From Thelonectria olida (Eukaryota; Ascomycota; Sordariomycetes; Hypocreales; Nectriaceae), in contig JAGPYM010000007.1 of the NCBI GenBank assembly GCA_020736575.1, positions 1,426,001 to 1,490,000 on the forward strand: a stretch of 64,000 bases of DNA. The letters run 5' to 3'. A program made the translations under genes and the position numbers. The notes under the pieces were generated by a model. That model saw only the letters and a list, made by a program, of their open reading frames with translations. It did not search any database and had not been told where the DNA came from. Below are positions 21,084 to 33,093 of the stretch, piece after piece; the first letter of the stretch is position 1; the number at the start of each line of letters is the position of its first letter.

Positions 21084-22443
21084 CTAAAGAAGGCCGAAGA
21101 ATGCAAAAGCAGCACCAGCAATGGCCACGAAGCTGGAAACGGCAGCAGATGTTCCCTAAATACATATGGTTAGATCATTGCTTGCCGGGCAAGAACATTC
21201 AGAGCATGCACTTACCAGGCTGACGGCAATTGTCTTTGGGGTATCCTCATCGCTGTCTCCCGAAGACTTGGTAGGCTGAGGAGCATCACTGCCAACATGC
21301 TTGGTGGGGTTGGAGCTGGGCTTGGTGATGATGGCAGTCAGGCTGGAGAAGCCAGTGACAGTAGAGTTGCAGCCATGGCAGGGCCACGGAGCAGTGGTCT
21401 TTGGTGGCGTAGAAGTGAGAGGGCAGATGGTGGTAGAGACGGGAATAGTCTCGGTGGTGACATGACCCACGGGGCACTTGGTCACAGTCTGGGGACAAGC
21501 GGTGATGGTGTGAACCTTGGTAGTGTAGACAGTCGAGACCGTATACTTCTCAGTCTTGGGGCAGACGGTAGTCGTGACTGCAACTGTTTCAGTGGTAACA
21601 TGGCCGATGGGGCACTTGGTGATGGTTGGAGCGCAGGAGGTGATGGTGTAAGTCTTGGTGGCATAGATGGTAGATGTCGTGTACTCATCATCGAGGCTAG
21701 GGGTGGCAGTTGGCTCGCCAGTCTCACTGGTCTCAGTAGTCTCGGTTTGGGTGGTTTCACTGGTCTCAGTGGCTTCACCGGTTTGAGTGGTTTCACTGGT
21801 CTCGGAGACTTCGCTGGTCTGGGTAGTGCCGGTCTCGGAATTCTGAGTTGACTCGCCAGTCTCACTGGTTTGGCTTTCCTCCGTGGTCGAGGAATCGGAT
21901 GACCCAGTGGATGTGACGGACTAGATACTCGTAAGTGATGTGCTCAAATTCACTACAGAATGTTCTCTTCTCACAGTAGACTCGGATGTGGGGGCGGCGA
22001 TGGTGTAGCCAATTTCTAATGAGGTGTTAGTTTGGTCCTTTCAAAGTAGCTATCTACGTGGTTGAGCCTCACCAAGGCAAAGTTCTACACCAAACTGGAT
22101 GGCCTCACTAGAATCAGCGCGGCTGCCACAGTCCGAGTTGACGCATTGGATGTAGTAGCCCTGCATCTCTGCTATGTCACAGAAGCAGTCATACATCGAA
22201 GGGAGCTTGCAGTCCAGGGGAGGATGCTGAGCGATGACCTTGCTGAAGCAGTCGGCCTGTTTAATTGAGACACAGTCAGTCTAGTTTCACCTCGCATGAC
22301 GAATGCACTAATCTTGTCTAGGAGAAGCCGAGTTGTTACTGAGAAGGTAGGGGACTCACGGCACAAATCGGGATAGCAGCAGCTACAGAAGCCATGGAGA
22401 GAATGCCAGCAGCAGCCAGCTGAACGGGAGTGAAGGCTCGCAT
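21084..22443 (-). CDS. CFEM-domain GPI-anchored cell-surface protein
   Basis: Predicted 361 aa, five exons: 22360-22443, 22073-22256, 21975-22015, 21216-21920 and 21084-21155. The signal peptide ([20 protein letters not shown] and on) leads into a CFEM domain with eight cysteines between residues 27 and about 88 (PICA, ADCF, LDCK, YDCFC, IQC, SDC, LC). Then comes a Thr/Ser/Glu-rich stalk of SET/QTE repeats, two flocculin-like repeats ([20 protein letters not shown] and [20 protein letters not shown]), and a hydrophobic GPI-signal tail ([17 protein letters not shown]). CFEM proteins bind haem or act in wall structure and host interaction. The start codon lies 66 bp from the end of a hAT element, so its promoter has been interrupted recently. 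Confidence 0.88.
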
Positions 22444-22500
22444 GTTGATAGGTTTCAAATTGATGTAAACGAAAGTATTCAATCTAAACCAAGTGAACGA

Positions 22501-22508
22501 CTGACTGG
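22501..22508. repeat. Target-site duplication, left, hAT copy 1
   Basis: CTGACTGG immediately before the element; the same 8 bp follow it at 25571-25578. Eight base pairs is the hAT hallmark. Confidence 0.92.
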
Positions 22509-22640
22509 CATACCTGGGCATTTTAGTTAACTCAAACCTAACTCATGAGTTAACTCATAACTCTAACTCATAAAACTCATATGAGTTGAGTCTGAGTTAT
22601 CGCTGCTAACTCATGAGTTAACTCATAAACTCACAACGGC
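22509..22640. repeat. Left subterminal repeat array of hAT copy 1
   Basis: Dense array of ACTCAT/ATGAGT words, several forming the palindrome TGAGTTAACTCA or ACTCATGAGT. The right end (about 25455-25565) has a matching array. Such subterminal motifs usually bind the transposase zinc finger. They also resemble TGAGTCA bZIP sites, so they could influence the adjacent CFEM promoter (speculative). Confidence 0.7.
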
Positions 22641-23094
22641 GTTCCTGGCGTCTGATTAGCCCGCTCTATAATCTAATCTAATCTATCGCAACCCCTCTAT
22701 ATTCAGAATTATCACATCCAACAGACCAAAGGGTCATACATTTGATCAAACCGGAAGGAAGGTCTTCCAGCAGTTCAGACAGGCAGTTCAGACCGGCAGC
22801 CCGGAAGTCCGGACTTCCCGTCAGTGGTTGGTATCACCTATGTCTCCCAAAAAGCAAGTTCTTAAACACAACGGCCCCGGAGGACCAATTCATCTTATGT
22901 ATAAGAAACCGACCTGTTTCCACTCATTAGATAGAGAATCAAGAGCTTCTATCCCTATGATCCAGATCCATCAGAAATTGACAAGAATCTTAAGGTAAAA
23001 AAAGTCTTCCGAGTAGCTACTGCAGTTTCTAGTACGATTTATCGGCAGACTCTTCATCGCCTCGATCCATTATCTATACCATCAAGCCATCGCC

Positions 23095-25367
23095 ATGGCA
23101 TCCGAAACTTCGTCTGTACCGAGGACACCCTCTTCCGCCCCCGACTTCATCGATATTGAGAGATTTTTCACCAGAGAGAAGGCGAAGCCTCGCACTTTAT
23201 ATGTCTGCTTATACTGTACGGCGAAGCCATGGAAGGATGGCTATAAGGGCAATGCGCGGCGCCACATAAGGAATAATCATCCATATCTGATCGGGCTCTC
23301 TAGCCGGCAGAATCAATCTCAGCAATCGCTCGACGTATATATCACATCATCGACTACGCCATCCGAAGCGGCATTACGGAATGCCTTCAATCGACAGGCT
23401 TACATCGAAGCTCTTATCAGCCTTCTCACACGTCGCAGAGTGGCCTTTTCGATGGTTGAGTGGGATGAGATAAAGGACCTAGCACTAGCATGTAATCCTG
23501 CCATCGAGGATAGTCTGATTACCTCCCGACGTACAGTGATGCGCTACATCTCAGCTAGCTATGAGTTCTACGCTGCTCAGTTGGCCGAGTCCCTTCAATC
23601 TGCCATTTCGATGATTCACCTCTCATCTGATCTCTGGACATCACCACACCGACATGGTATGCTTGCAGTATGCGGACAGTGGGTCGATAAGGGCTATAAA
23701 CTTCGAAAGGCGCTTCTAGGTCTGCTAGAGTGTCGAAAAGACCACTCTGGCGAGTCCCAGGCCGGCCTGATCGCTGATGTCTTGGGGCGATTCGAAATTC
23801 GACGCGTGGGTTATCATACTGGGGATAACGCATCCTCGAACAATACCTGCCTAGAAGCTTTATCAAAGAAGCTACTTCACGGGCGAGGAGTAAGTAAAGA
23901 TAAATTTCTATGGCTGTGCCAGCTGAGTTTCGTCTAGATAATCTTCGATCCTGTCCGCCGCCGTGTCCGCTGTTTCGGCCATATTATTAACCTTTCCCTT
24001 CAAGCTTTCCTTCTCGCGCGCTCGAAAGAAGCTTTACGCGCTGCCCTTAATGCCGCCGGCAACGCCGCTGGTGCGCAGTCTATCGAAACCTTCTCTACTG
24101 CTCTGAATGAGAATACGCTTTCAGGACCCGATACCACGGTGGATCACACATCAGAGGAGAACCAGGGGAGACAGCAGAGACCTCCGACGAGAGAGAGGAC
24201 TACTCAGCAATTAGAATTTAGCGGATGGGAAGGCATTAATGCTCTCCAGAAGCTCCACCATCTCGCAGTCTGGATTGGAAGCTCTCCAATCCATAGTGAT
24301 AACTGGCGCGAAGCTGTGGGTCGCAGTCTCGGGATCGATAACGCAACACGGTGGTCCTCATGGTATAAAGTTATCAGTGTCGCCCTCGATAAGAAGGCAC
24401 AGATCGTCCAGTTTATGGTAGACCATGACAAGGACATCGGCTGTGCTCATCTTCTATCAGGCGCCGACTGGGATATACTGTCGAAAACGCATACTTTCCT
24501 CCAGCCCTTTACCGAGGCAACTTTGATAACAGAAGGCGATAAAGCGAGCCTCTGCAGTACGCTGCGGCTGATGGATGGTCTTCTCAGCCACTTTGAGAAA
24601 GCGAAGGTAAGGTCTATCTCCGTTAAAGAGACAGCCTTTAACTAATTTGTTAGATACACTACTCGACCCCGGAGTTCCATGATAGCCGTATGCTCCATTC
24701 TATCGAGATGGGATGGTTTGTACTCGATAAATACTACTCTATGTCTGATGAGGCTCCCGTTTACGTCGCCGCTCTTCTTCTCGATCCACGCTGTCGAAAA
24801 GCATACTTGGATAAGAACTGGAAGAGTGCGTGGATTAATCCAGCGATTGTGGGAGCCCGGCAAATATGGGAGGAGGAATACAATACCAATATCGATGGAG
24901 ACATAGAAACTACTCCGGAGGATATGCCAGCTGCGCCGGGGAAGCCGCCTTCGCAGCTACAGCTATTGCTACAGGAGATGGAGGTCGAGACGGCTCTTTC
25001 AACCGATGGCGATAACCTAGACGCATTTATTAATTCTCCGGCTGTCAAGATCGATTGCAAACCTCTGGAGTGGTGGTGTCGCATTGAACAACGACGGCAG
25101 TTTCCACGCCTTAGCCGTATGGCCATCGATATACTCTCGATAAGCCCTCAGTCGGCAGAGCCAGAAAGGACCTTCTCAGGCGCTCGTAGGACCGCATCAT
25201 GGGACCGGCTGTCGATGACGTGCGAGCGGCTGCAGGAAGTTGAGTGTCTCGGCAACTGGATGCGGAATGGGCATATTGTCGGGACTCGGCACGGTGGGCT
25301 GGGGCTAGTATGTGATCCGGACATTGCTAATGATGATATTGATATAGAAATTAGTGATATTGAATAG
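23095..25367 (+). CDS. hAT transposase, intact (copy 1)
   Basis: Predicted 725 aa from three exons: 23095-23889, 23938-24606 and 24654-25367; introns of 48 and 47 bp. A BED-type zinc finger lies near residues 40-68 (YVCLYCTAKPWKDGYKG then RRHIRNNH). The RNase-H-like core has HLSSDLWTSPHRHGMLAV, TGDNASSNNTCLEAL, RCFGHIINLSLQAFL and DNATRWSSWYKV. The C-terminal hAT dimerisation region carries PLEWWCRIEQRRQFPRLSRM and SAEPERTFSGARRT. The first intron's acceptor is the TCTAG before ATAATC; an earlier CAG would run into a stop. No premature stop is present, so this copy should be able to mobilise itself. Confidence 0.9.
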
Positions 25368-25544
25368 CGCGGCGATTTTCTGCACTTCAATACCATAGAT
25401 TCTTATCACCAACTTCCTATTTGGGAAGCTGGCGATGTCACATGATCATTATAGGTGAGTTGACTCATGAGTCTGAGTTAAACTCATGAGTGAGTTATGG
25501 CTAGGCCGTAACTCATATGAGTGAGTTAAAAGGGTCGAAACTCA

Positions 25545-25578
25545 TGAGTTAACTCAAACGCCCAGGTATGCTGACTGG
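25545..25578. repeat. Right TIR and target-site duplication, hAT copy 1
   Basis: The 26-bp right inverted repeat ends GCCCAGGTATG at 25570, followed by CTGACTGG (25571-25578), identical to 22501-22508. Confidence 0.92.
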
Positions 25579-27500
25579 GTTGAATGTAGAGCTGTGGGAG
25601 AGCAACTGACCAGGAAGCCGACCAGTGCCATCTTATACTGGAAAATTGCTCTCGTATCGAGCCTTCAGACCCCCAGGTCTCTATTATAGAGTCCTTGACT
25701 CCCATCCTCGTACATGATCCTTGATGCTCCCACCGTGCTGGTTCGACACGACTGGCCGGACTCGGAGTCGGACAGCCAGGGGTATAAGAACACGACTCCA
25801 CTAAGTTAGCTTAATTGCATGCGTATTTTCTCTCGCGCTATTCTCCATCGGCCTGCGGATGCATGAGACCCTCTCTGATTGGACTTATCTGATCATCCGG
25901 TGACCTGGAGAGGGCAATTGTCTGGTGATGCAGCCAACAACAGCCTCGCATAGGAGATTAACATTCATGATATGACATCTTGGCATGCCAGGTCCTGCGG
26001 CGTGGAGAGGCCTTTTCTCGGATCACTAACCGAGGCAGCCGAGAATGGAGTGAATAAGGCTTGATTCACACGAGCGGAACGATCGACCAAGGCAAATGTG
26101 GGTTTTTGAGGGCTAACCGAGTTCACGGGTCTTTTGACTTGCATGGTATATAAGACTTCATTCCTCCGTTAGTCCGTAGAAGACTCCTGAAGCTGGTTCC
26201 GGCCCTGCTGGGACGAGTGCGAAGATTAGTGGACACATGAGCAATGCCCATTTAGATCGGGAACACAAACAACTTCTTACGTGCGCCCCTTGTTCATTAG
26301 AAGCTTTCTCTCTAAGAACCACGACATCTGCATGAGCTCACACTATTCCACTATTGGCACTTTCCGAGTGAGTGAACAGACCAGGTTCCTGGTTGATGGG
26401 TCTTGACCAACACGCAATGTCACCGGCCTTGGCAGAGGATCTGGTGTCTGGGGTGCCACGGAGCGTCGGGTTGAAACTGATTCCTCCCAGTGTAAGCTTG
26501 TCGCCCTTCAACTTTTCCCGAAATACGACAACACCGAGTCATTTCTATCCTGGCTTACCGCGTTATTTAGATATGACACGACGAAATCATCCATCAATGC
26601 CCAATTTTTAGGTTGCCATGACAGCACCTGCGAGGGACCTCAGCCTCGGACACTTCAAATTGGGCACCTAATAATCAAAACGGAAGAATCACCCTTCATT
26701 GGACCATACCTGAGGTTTCAGTCTTTTACTCAAATGATCGTAATTGTGCAGCTTTATTTGAGCACGTGTGTTGGTTCTAGATGAATAGCTTGTTTAAATA
26801 CTGATAGCGACGGGGGTGTCCAAGTGGCCTTTTCGGCTCTCTCTCACGCGTCTACTGCAGGCATCGGCGTCGTGGATGGAAGGGATCGTGTCTACCTGCC
26901 TTTGCTTGAGCGAGTTTTAATTACGAGGCGTTATCGGGAGCTCCAGGATCGGTGTGCTTGTCTTCAGAAGCTTCACGGTAGATTTGACTGTCGTCAGAGG
27001 TTCTTAGATTGTGTTTGGTGTCCCTATGAACAGTGTATTAATTACTTCAATACCTTAGTAGAAAGGGTTGGTTCTTATACAGATAGTACCTGATACTAAA
27101 GTCTCGTGTCTTACACCAAGGCTGCCGGACTTTGTACAAACGCCAGCCAGGACGATTAAAAGTAATCAATTTAAGAGTCATGGGGAGATTCATTGTCCCG
27201 TAATACGAGATAGTTGGCCTGATGACCAGGTTGACATTGAATAGGCTGTTTTACCTCGTGTCTTGCTTCAGCCCTCGTATCCGTCGTCTTAAGCGAACCA
27301 GACAACCAGTGGTTGCAAGAGGGTTGCTAATCACCACCTGCCCTATTGGGTTATTGAGATCATGAATGATTCGACAGATATTCGTGAAACCGTTGTGTCA
27401 ACTGACAGTATCAAGCGCGCAGTTCGAAAAATGAGGTCTGTTAGGTACGATATCGGCACCCTTGAAATCTATTCTATAGTCTATTTCCATCGTGTCATGT
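25579..27500. other. Gene-poor stretch right of hAT copy 1
   Basis: About 1.9 kb with no confident gene. An open stretch at 26824-27093 (+) without an ATG start reads ERVLITRRYRELQDRCACLQ and could be a decayed fragment, but I recognise no family. The first 900 bp are presumably the original CFEM upstream region displaced by the insertion. Confidence 0.35.
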
Positions 27501-28655
27501 CTAAGCACTATTTGCCCATTCTTCAAATAGAGGCTGGAGTCGCGACCCTTCAGTATCGGCAACTTCAGAAAAGTCTCGAGCAGACCCAAAGGGATGGTAA
27601 GGGAAGGGACTTGAGTCGTGTTAGCAAATTGTACCGTGTCGCCGTTACAACGCAGCTAATTAGAGCGAACTTACCCATATTCAGGAACCCAGGTGATTGG
27701 ATCGGATGATTTGTGAGCCTTGATGCAATCCTTCCAGAAACCTTCGAAGAATTCCCTCTCGGGCGCAAAGACGGGGTTTGTGGGGTCTGGGCACTGCGAG
27801 GACTGAGTTGTACCCATACGTGCGTGGATGTGTGAGACCTAGATTGCTGTCGTTAGATCCATTAATGAAATTTTCATGTTAAACATGACTGACATGAGGT
27901 ATGATGGCTCGAAGGATTTCCTTGTCCTCTTCGCCCTGGTTAAGGAGGCGCTCACAGACGACGACCCAGTGCGAGATATCTGCAGTGATTCGAAGCCTGA
28001 GGTTTGACGTTAGCGCCGTGTTGTTGTTCTGCCATGGCCAGATGAGACCTACTCAGGAACCTTCTTTAGGATGTGCGCAGAGGCATAGGGGTTGAAGAGG
28101 CAGCGAAGCCGGTGAGTTTCATGGCGCACGCGGCCCTGGAGGCCCAGCTCGGCATCGACCTTCAAAGTGCCTTGGAAGAATTCGACAGCTTGGTCAAGGG
28201 TCCAGTGGTCGCTGTTCTCACAGTCAATATTGAAGACCTAACAAGGCGGATTGCATCAGAAACATGGACGTACCAGCCAGAGTGCGAGTTGTAGTTGAAG
28301 GGCCGCAAGACTTGGGCAATCTGGAGCTGCTCGCGGTAAGCGTCAAGGACGTTGGACGGGTTGAGACCAGTGGGCCTCGGGCCATGATAATGTGGCCAAG
28401 CTGTGTGGAGGAGGACGCTGATTTCGAGGCCAACTTGATCGCAGATCTCGCGAGCCGTACCCAGATTGTCCAAGCCAGCAAAGTCGATTTCAACACCAAC
28501 TGTCGAGAGTCAGCCAACCACCACTGGGAGTTTGGAAATGAAGAGAACCTACAGTAGCCCTGTTGCTTCAACTTTGGAAACCATGCCCTCCAAGTATCAT
28601 AGTTAGGACCAGGGGCGACACCCCAGACTGTACGAAAGCGCAAAACCTCAGGCAT
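27501..28655 (-). CDS. Xylose-isomerase-like TIM-barrel protein (sugar phosphate isomerase/epimerase family)
   Basis: Predicted 287 aa, six exons: 28553-28655, 28274-28499, 28053-28211, 27894-27996, 27675-27838 and 27501-27609. The fold is the AP-endonuclease-2 / xylose-isomerase-like barrel that isomerises or epimerises sugars and related polyols with a divalent metal. Visible landmarks: GVEIDFAGLDNL, NSHSGCDHWTLDQAVEFF, RITADISHWVVVCERLL, HIHARMG and ITWVPEYGPFPYHPFG, which place acidic and histidine metal ligands at strand ends. Exon 4 uses a GTCAGT donor. Exon joining is supported by phase at every junction. The nearest neighbours are hAT copy 1 and a dehydrogenase 1.8 kb away; no substrate can be assigned. 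Confidence 0.8.
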
Positions 28656-30445
28656 GGCGTTGGATGACTGAACTTGGGGGCGGGAGAGTGTGACGTCCAA
28701 ATTGCTGAAAATAATGCAAATGCCGCAGCAAAGACGAGGTGCGTCTATGTTCGTCTGGTCTTTTAAAGAGTCGGGCCTTACACCGAGTGTCCGGCTAGAT
28801 GAGACCGCTTGTTGAATGGAGACGATGTCAGTGTGCGAAGACGGAAAAAGATGCCCTATATAGAAAACTTGCCTATTACGAAAATGCGGACGCACGCCGA
28901 ACAATGTTAGCCACAAATGAGCCTGTGAGGAAAGGCATGGAATTGAAGGCGCAATATTTGTGGCACTCGATGAGCGACGTAATTGTGCCTAACGGCGTCA
29001 AGTCCGAGACTTCCAGATATGCCAGATCAATTGGGTCATTTGTTGTCTTGTTTTGTTGCAGGCTTCTCCAATTGCTCTCTCTCATGGGCGCTCTCATTCC
29101 TCTATGACATAAACCATGGCTTCTGGACTATCATGACATGTTCTTTGACCCTTCCAGCAACTTGATCAGTCCTTCACTTAACGTATTCACTCATAATCAC
29201 TCATTATGATAAGGTTAAATATTAACGCTGTGCTTTGTAGAAAATACCAAACCCGGCGAAATAGAGACAAATTGGGCAATATTCTCCGAGGTTTTAGTGC
29301 CTCATCTGGCGCCGAATGTTGCCCTGGATCGGCAAGGCTCCAGCTCGCCCATCACCAACATGAACAATCTGGGCAACAAATACCAATGTGAGCCGCCCTG
29401 ATGGGCCTGATCGATGAGTGTGTGAAAGCACTAGCGCAGCTGAGTGGCACCAATATCAAGCCCCGTTCCAGGGCCTTCGACTGCTGACTCAAGGGGAAGT
29501 ATTGCTCTTGTAGTCTGGGAGAGTGTAGTCATGCGACGACAAGCAGAAGGGAGAGTTTCTTTTGCGATTCATCAATTGAGGTTATGCTAGACGCCTGAGC
29601 CCGTCTTTAACCATGGTTTCGGACCTCGCGGAGTACGACTCAGCATTGCAACCCACCTTTGAAAAGTCCGCGAGGAAGTCTCGGTGCTGACATTGGCTTG
29701 ACTGATATGGGTTTGGTCAATGGTCAAGGGGATTGATTGAGTTGCTATCAATCCCATTGCCGTCCTCTCACCCCGTGAATGAATCGTATCAACTCGCGGC
29801 GGTAACTGCATATATCCTAATCTCGCCCACTTGCCGCCTCCAGGGTTCGGGACATTTCCAGCGCATCCCATCTTCGCCAGTGGGTTGCAGAAGGTGGACA
29901 CATGCGGAAGGTCTATCATCTTAGCACGCGGGGTAGAGGCTTTTACCCGTCTTGGTGTTGCATCTTGTGAGAGCGTCTCACCAACTTGACATGCCTATTT
30001 CAATCAGTTTGAGACTACTGGACATCTCCCCGCACGATTCAAGTCTTCTAGTTCAAGTTTCCCTCGTCCACGCGGCCTTGTCCTTCGGCAGTGAATATCC
30101 ACAACCTGCTCACACTCCCACCCTCCCACTCTTCCCACCACTCACCACTCTCGCTGCCACTCTTGAGGCCTCTCCATGGACCGCCACCCCCGCAGCATCC
30201 CCCGCCTTTGCCGTCGCCGCACTAATTTGGTAAGTGTTCCCCGAATGCTCTTCTCTCAGGCATTCTCCCCGGCGTCACGCATTCGACCAGCTTCCCCGCA
30301 ATGACGGACACCGAGGCCGAGCCATGTCCGAAGCTCGACCGTAGCACATAAAATGCAGGCGAAATAATGACGAAAGAAAGAAGTAGCCTCTTAAATCCAT
30401 CCATTATCTCGACTTCCACTGATAACACGCATCAATTGATCCACA
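28656..30445. other. Long intergenic region between divergent genes
   Basis: About 1.8 kb. The right end (about 30090-30240) is pyrimidine-rich (CTCCCACCCTCCCACTCTTC), a typical fungal core promoter for the dehydrogenase at 30446. I saw no coding sequence with family similarity and no transposon ends. Confidence 0.45.
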
Positions 30446-32043
30446 ATGGCGACTATGAAGGCTGTCAACTACCATGGACCTTTCCAGGTCAAGGTCCAGG
30501 AGATTGAGAAGCCCAAGATTGAGCATCCTGACGATGTTATTGTCAAAGTTACAACTGTCAGCTTCCCCTCTCGATAAGCAATGCGTGGTCGTGTTGAAGC
30601 TAACAACATCTCAGGCTGCCATCTGCGGCTCCGACCTTCAGTAAGCTGAATAAGCGAATAAAAAAGATGAGAAGCACTGACAAGAAACTAGCATGTACGA
30701 GGGCAGAACCGCCGCCGAGGCTGGCATTACCTTCGGTAAGCGATCATATGAAGCTATGGTACGTGACCGCAATAGGTACTAACATCCACAAGGCCATGAG
30801 AACATGGGAATCGTCGAAGAGCTAGGCGAGGGCGTTACTCTTCTAAAGAAGGGCGATCGTGTGGTGATGCCTTTCAACGTTGCCGATGGTCGATGCAGAA
30901 ACTGTGAGGAGGGAAAGACTGCGTTCTGCACTGGTGTGAACCCTGGGTTTGCCGGTGGTGCTTACGGTATGGACTCAAACTGCAATTGATAAAGATTGGA
31001 CTAACATTCATATCTAGGTTACGTTGCCATGGGTCCTTACCGTGGCGGTATGCAGTCTCTATTCTTACTCCAGACTACCGTAATAAACTAATTGCGCATT
31101 GTAGGCCAAGCACAATATATTCGCATTCCCTATGCGGACTTTAATGCCCTGAAGCTTCCTCCCGGCAAGGAGTTTGAGTCTGATTTTATTTTGCTTGCTG
31201 GTCAGTACTAGAACCTCATCCATATAACGCCATTAGATTCAAGACTAATGCTCAGGCAGATATTTTCCCTACTGGTATGCAACCATATGTCCCCAAGCGA
31301 CATCCCATCAAATCTAACGTCAATAGGCTGGCATGGAGTTGAGATTTCCGGCTTCCAGCCTGGCGAGAGCGTCGCCGTGTTCGGTGCTGGCCCCGTTGGC
31401 CTGATGGCCGCCTACTCTGCCCAGCTTCGTGGAGCCTCGCGCGTCTACGTCGTCGACCGTGTTCCCGAGCGACTTCAAGCTGCTGAGAAGATTGGCTGCA
31501 CTTCCATCAACTTCAGTGAAGGCGATGCCGTTGACCTGATTCTTAAATCCAACGGTGGCGAGGTCGACCGTTCTGTCGATGCCGTCGGCTACCAGGCTGT
31601 TGACAAGGCCGGCTCATCAGAAGTGCCCAACATTGTCCTTGAGCAGATGATCCGTGTTACCCGCGCGTGCGGCGGTCTAGGAATTCCAGGACTTTATGTT
31701 CCTAGGTGAGTCACTTGACTCTCAAATGCTCCATGTTATGGCTCTAGGCTAACCATTCCCCAACAGCGACCCCGGTGCTCCCGACTCCAGCGCTGCTAAA
31801 GGCATGATCAGCCTTAGCTTCGGTAAGCTCTTCGAGAAGGGCCTCTCACTCAGCACTGGCCAGTGCAATGTCAAGTCATACAACAGATATCTCCGAGACC
31901 TCATCATTGCCGGCAAGGCCAAGCCTAGCTTCGTTGTCTCGCACGAGATCAACATCGACGAGGCCGAGGTTGCGTACGAGAAGTTTGACAAGCGAATTGA
32001 TGGTTATACCAAGGTGCTCATTCACCCCAACGGTGGGTTCTAA
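30446..32043 (+). CDS. Zinc-dependent alcohol / formaldehyde dehydrogenase (FDH-like MDR)
   Basis: Predicted 383 aa from nine exons: 30446-30556, 30615-30640, 30692-30735, 30793-30966, 31018-31047, 31105-31200, 31260-31274 (15 bp), 31327-31705 and 31767-32043. It is a medium-chain dehydrogenase of the glutathione-independent formaldehyde-dehydrogenase-like group. Catalytic zinc ligands are Cys41 and His62/Glu63 (ICGSDLH, GHEN); structural-zinc cysteines lie in GRCRNCEEGKTAFC; the NAD(P) fold is VAVFGAGPVGLMAAYSAQL. Cytosolic. The short exons are all supported by phase and by the conserved protein they restore (for example LLADIFPTGWHGVEI across exons 6-8). Substrate is an alcohol or aldehyde; not determinable. 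Confidence 0.9.
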
Positions 32044-33093
32044 AATGTTATTTTAGCGTGCGTGGAATGGTCTTATGATACCGGGGAAGCATCGGCAGAG
32101 GTGTTGGTGGTTGCATTGAGTGAGGTGCCATCTGTACATATATCGGCGTTGAGAAGTTGAGGGAGGTTTGTGAATGAGTTTGGATGTGAAAATAGTGGTT
32201 CAACTTACCTACAGTAGACCTCCAAAGTGACCTACTTCTATCAAGATGCGCCCTTTTCCATGCCGTGAATGACTACAACCAAGAAGGATTTATACTTGCA
32301 ACATGCCTTCAAGGGTGGTCGAGTAAAACACAGTATATGGGCATGTGCCAGCTCCTGTTGACGAAGGTGCTCTTCTCTGTGCTCTTGACGCTTGTGTTGC
32401 CGCCTCGAATAACAAGCCCTTCGTCACATTCGAGCCATCCAACTTCCAGAACGTGAAATTTTGTTCCTTGGGGACATATGTTCAGAATCGCGGTGAGCAC
32501 AGCGCCTTGACTGAGCTGTTTCTGAATGGCTGCCATTCTCCAGATCCCGGTTATGAGAAATGGTTAAATGGCGAACGAGAGAGGGAAGGAATTAACAGTA
32601 GAGGTGACACTAGCAAAACAGAAAGAGCCTGTTGCTTCGTAAGTGCTACCTTATTTATCTCATGTCCAACGCTCTTAGATCTATAGTGTGGGGAACCCTA
32701 GAAGGAAGAGGAGGAGGGACTGCGACGTTGCGGGTGAAGGGATATGTAGTTATCTATCTCGGGTCCTTATCCCTGGGATGCCCTCTCGCCTTGACCTTGT
32801 CATAGTTACTCCACCGCCCCAGCGAAGGGTACCTGAAGTACACCACGTATTCCTATCGTACACCCGGCGACTTGTCGTCTGCCATATTGAGAACGATTCC
32901 ACGCGAATTTGGAGGCAGTAGCTGTGAACAATAGATAACTGCAAGTAAATAGTATTAAAAAATTTGCATAGAATTTAGGAATAATGATAAGGAAATCACG
33001 CAGTTAATTTACACATTGATGGTTAGTCTACAGCTCTAACTAGTCGAGTCTTCATCTTGAAGTTCCCAGGATTAATCGTGCGTGGAGAAACAC
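32044..33093. other. Intergenic region with a possible gene remnant (about 32330-32590, +)
   Basis: The + frame through 32345 reads as protein-like sequence: GHVPAPVDEGALLCALDACV, ASNNKPFVTFEPSNF and DPGYEKWLNGERE. It has no ATG and is preceded by a stop, so it may be the tail of a lost gene. I do not recognise the family. The rest holds the 3' flanks of the dehydrogenase and the permease. Confidence 0.3.

Larger units (their letters stand above)
22509..25570 (+). mobile_element. hAT DNA transposon, copy 1 (3,062 bp, complete)
   Basis: The element starts CATACCTGGGC and ends GCCCAGGTATG. The terminal inverted repeats are 26 bp (22509-22534 and 25545-25570) with two mismatches. It is flanked by a perfect 8-bp duplication CTGACTGG and encodes one intact spliced transposase. 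Every open frame in it recurs with the same protein in copy 2, shifted by exactly 20,246 bp, so the copies look identical over their length. There is no sign of repeat-induced point mutation. The site is 66 bp upstream of the CFEM start codon. Confidence 0.93.

Noticed and set aside
19159..22443. Secondary-metabolite cluster around the acyltransferase
   Set aside because: No polyketide, peptide or terpene synthase or P450 is present in the window, so a biosynthetic cluster cannot be supported.
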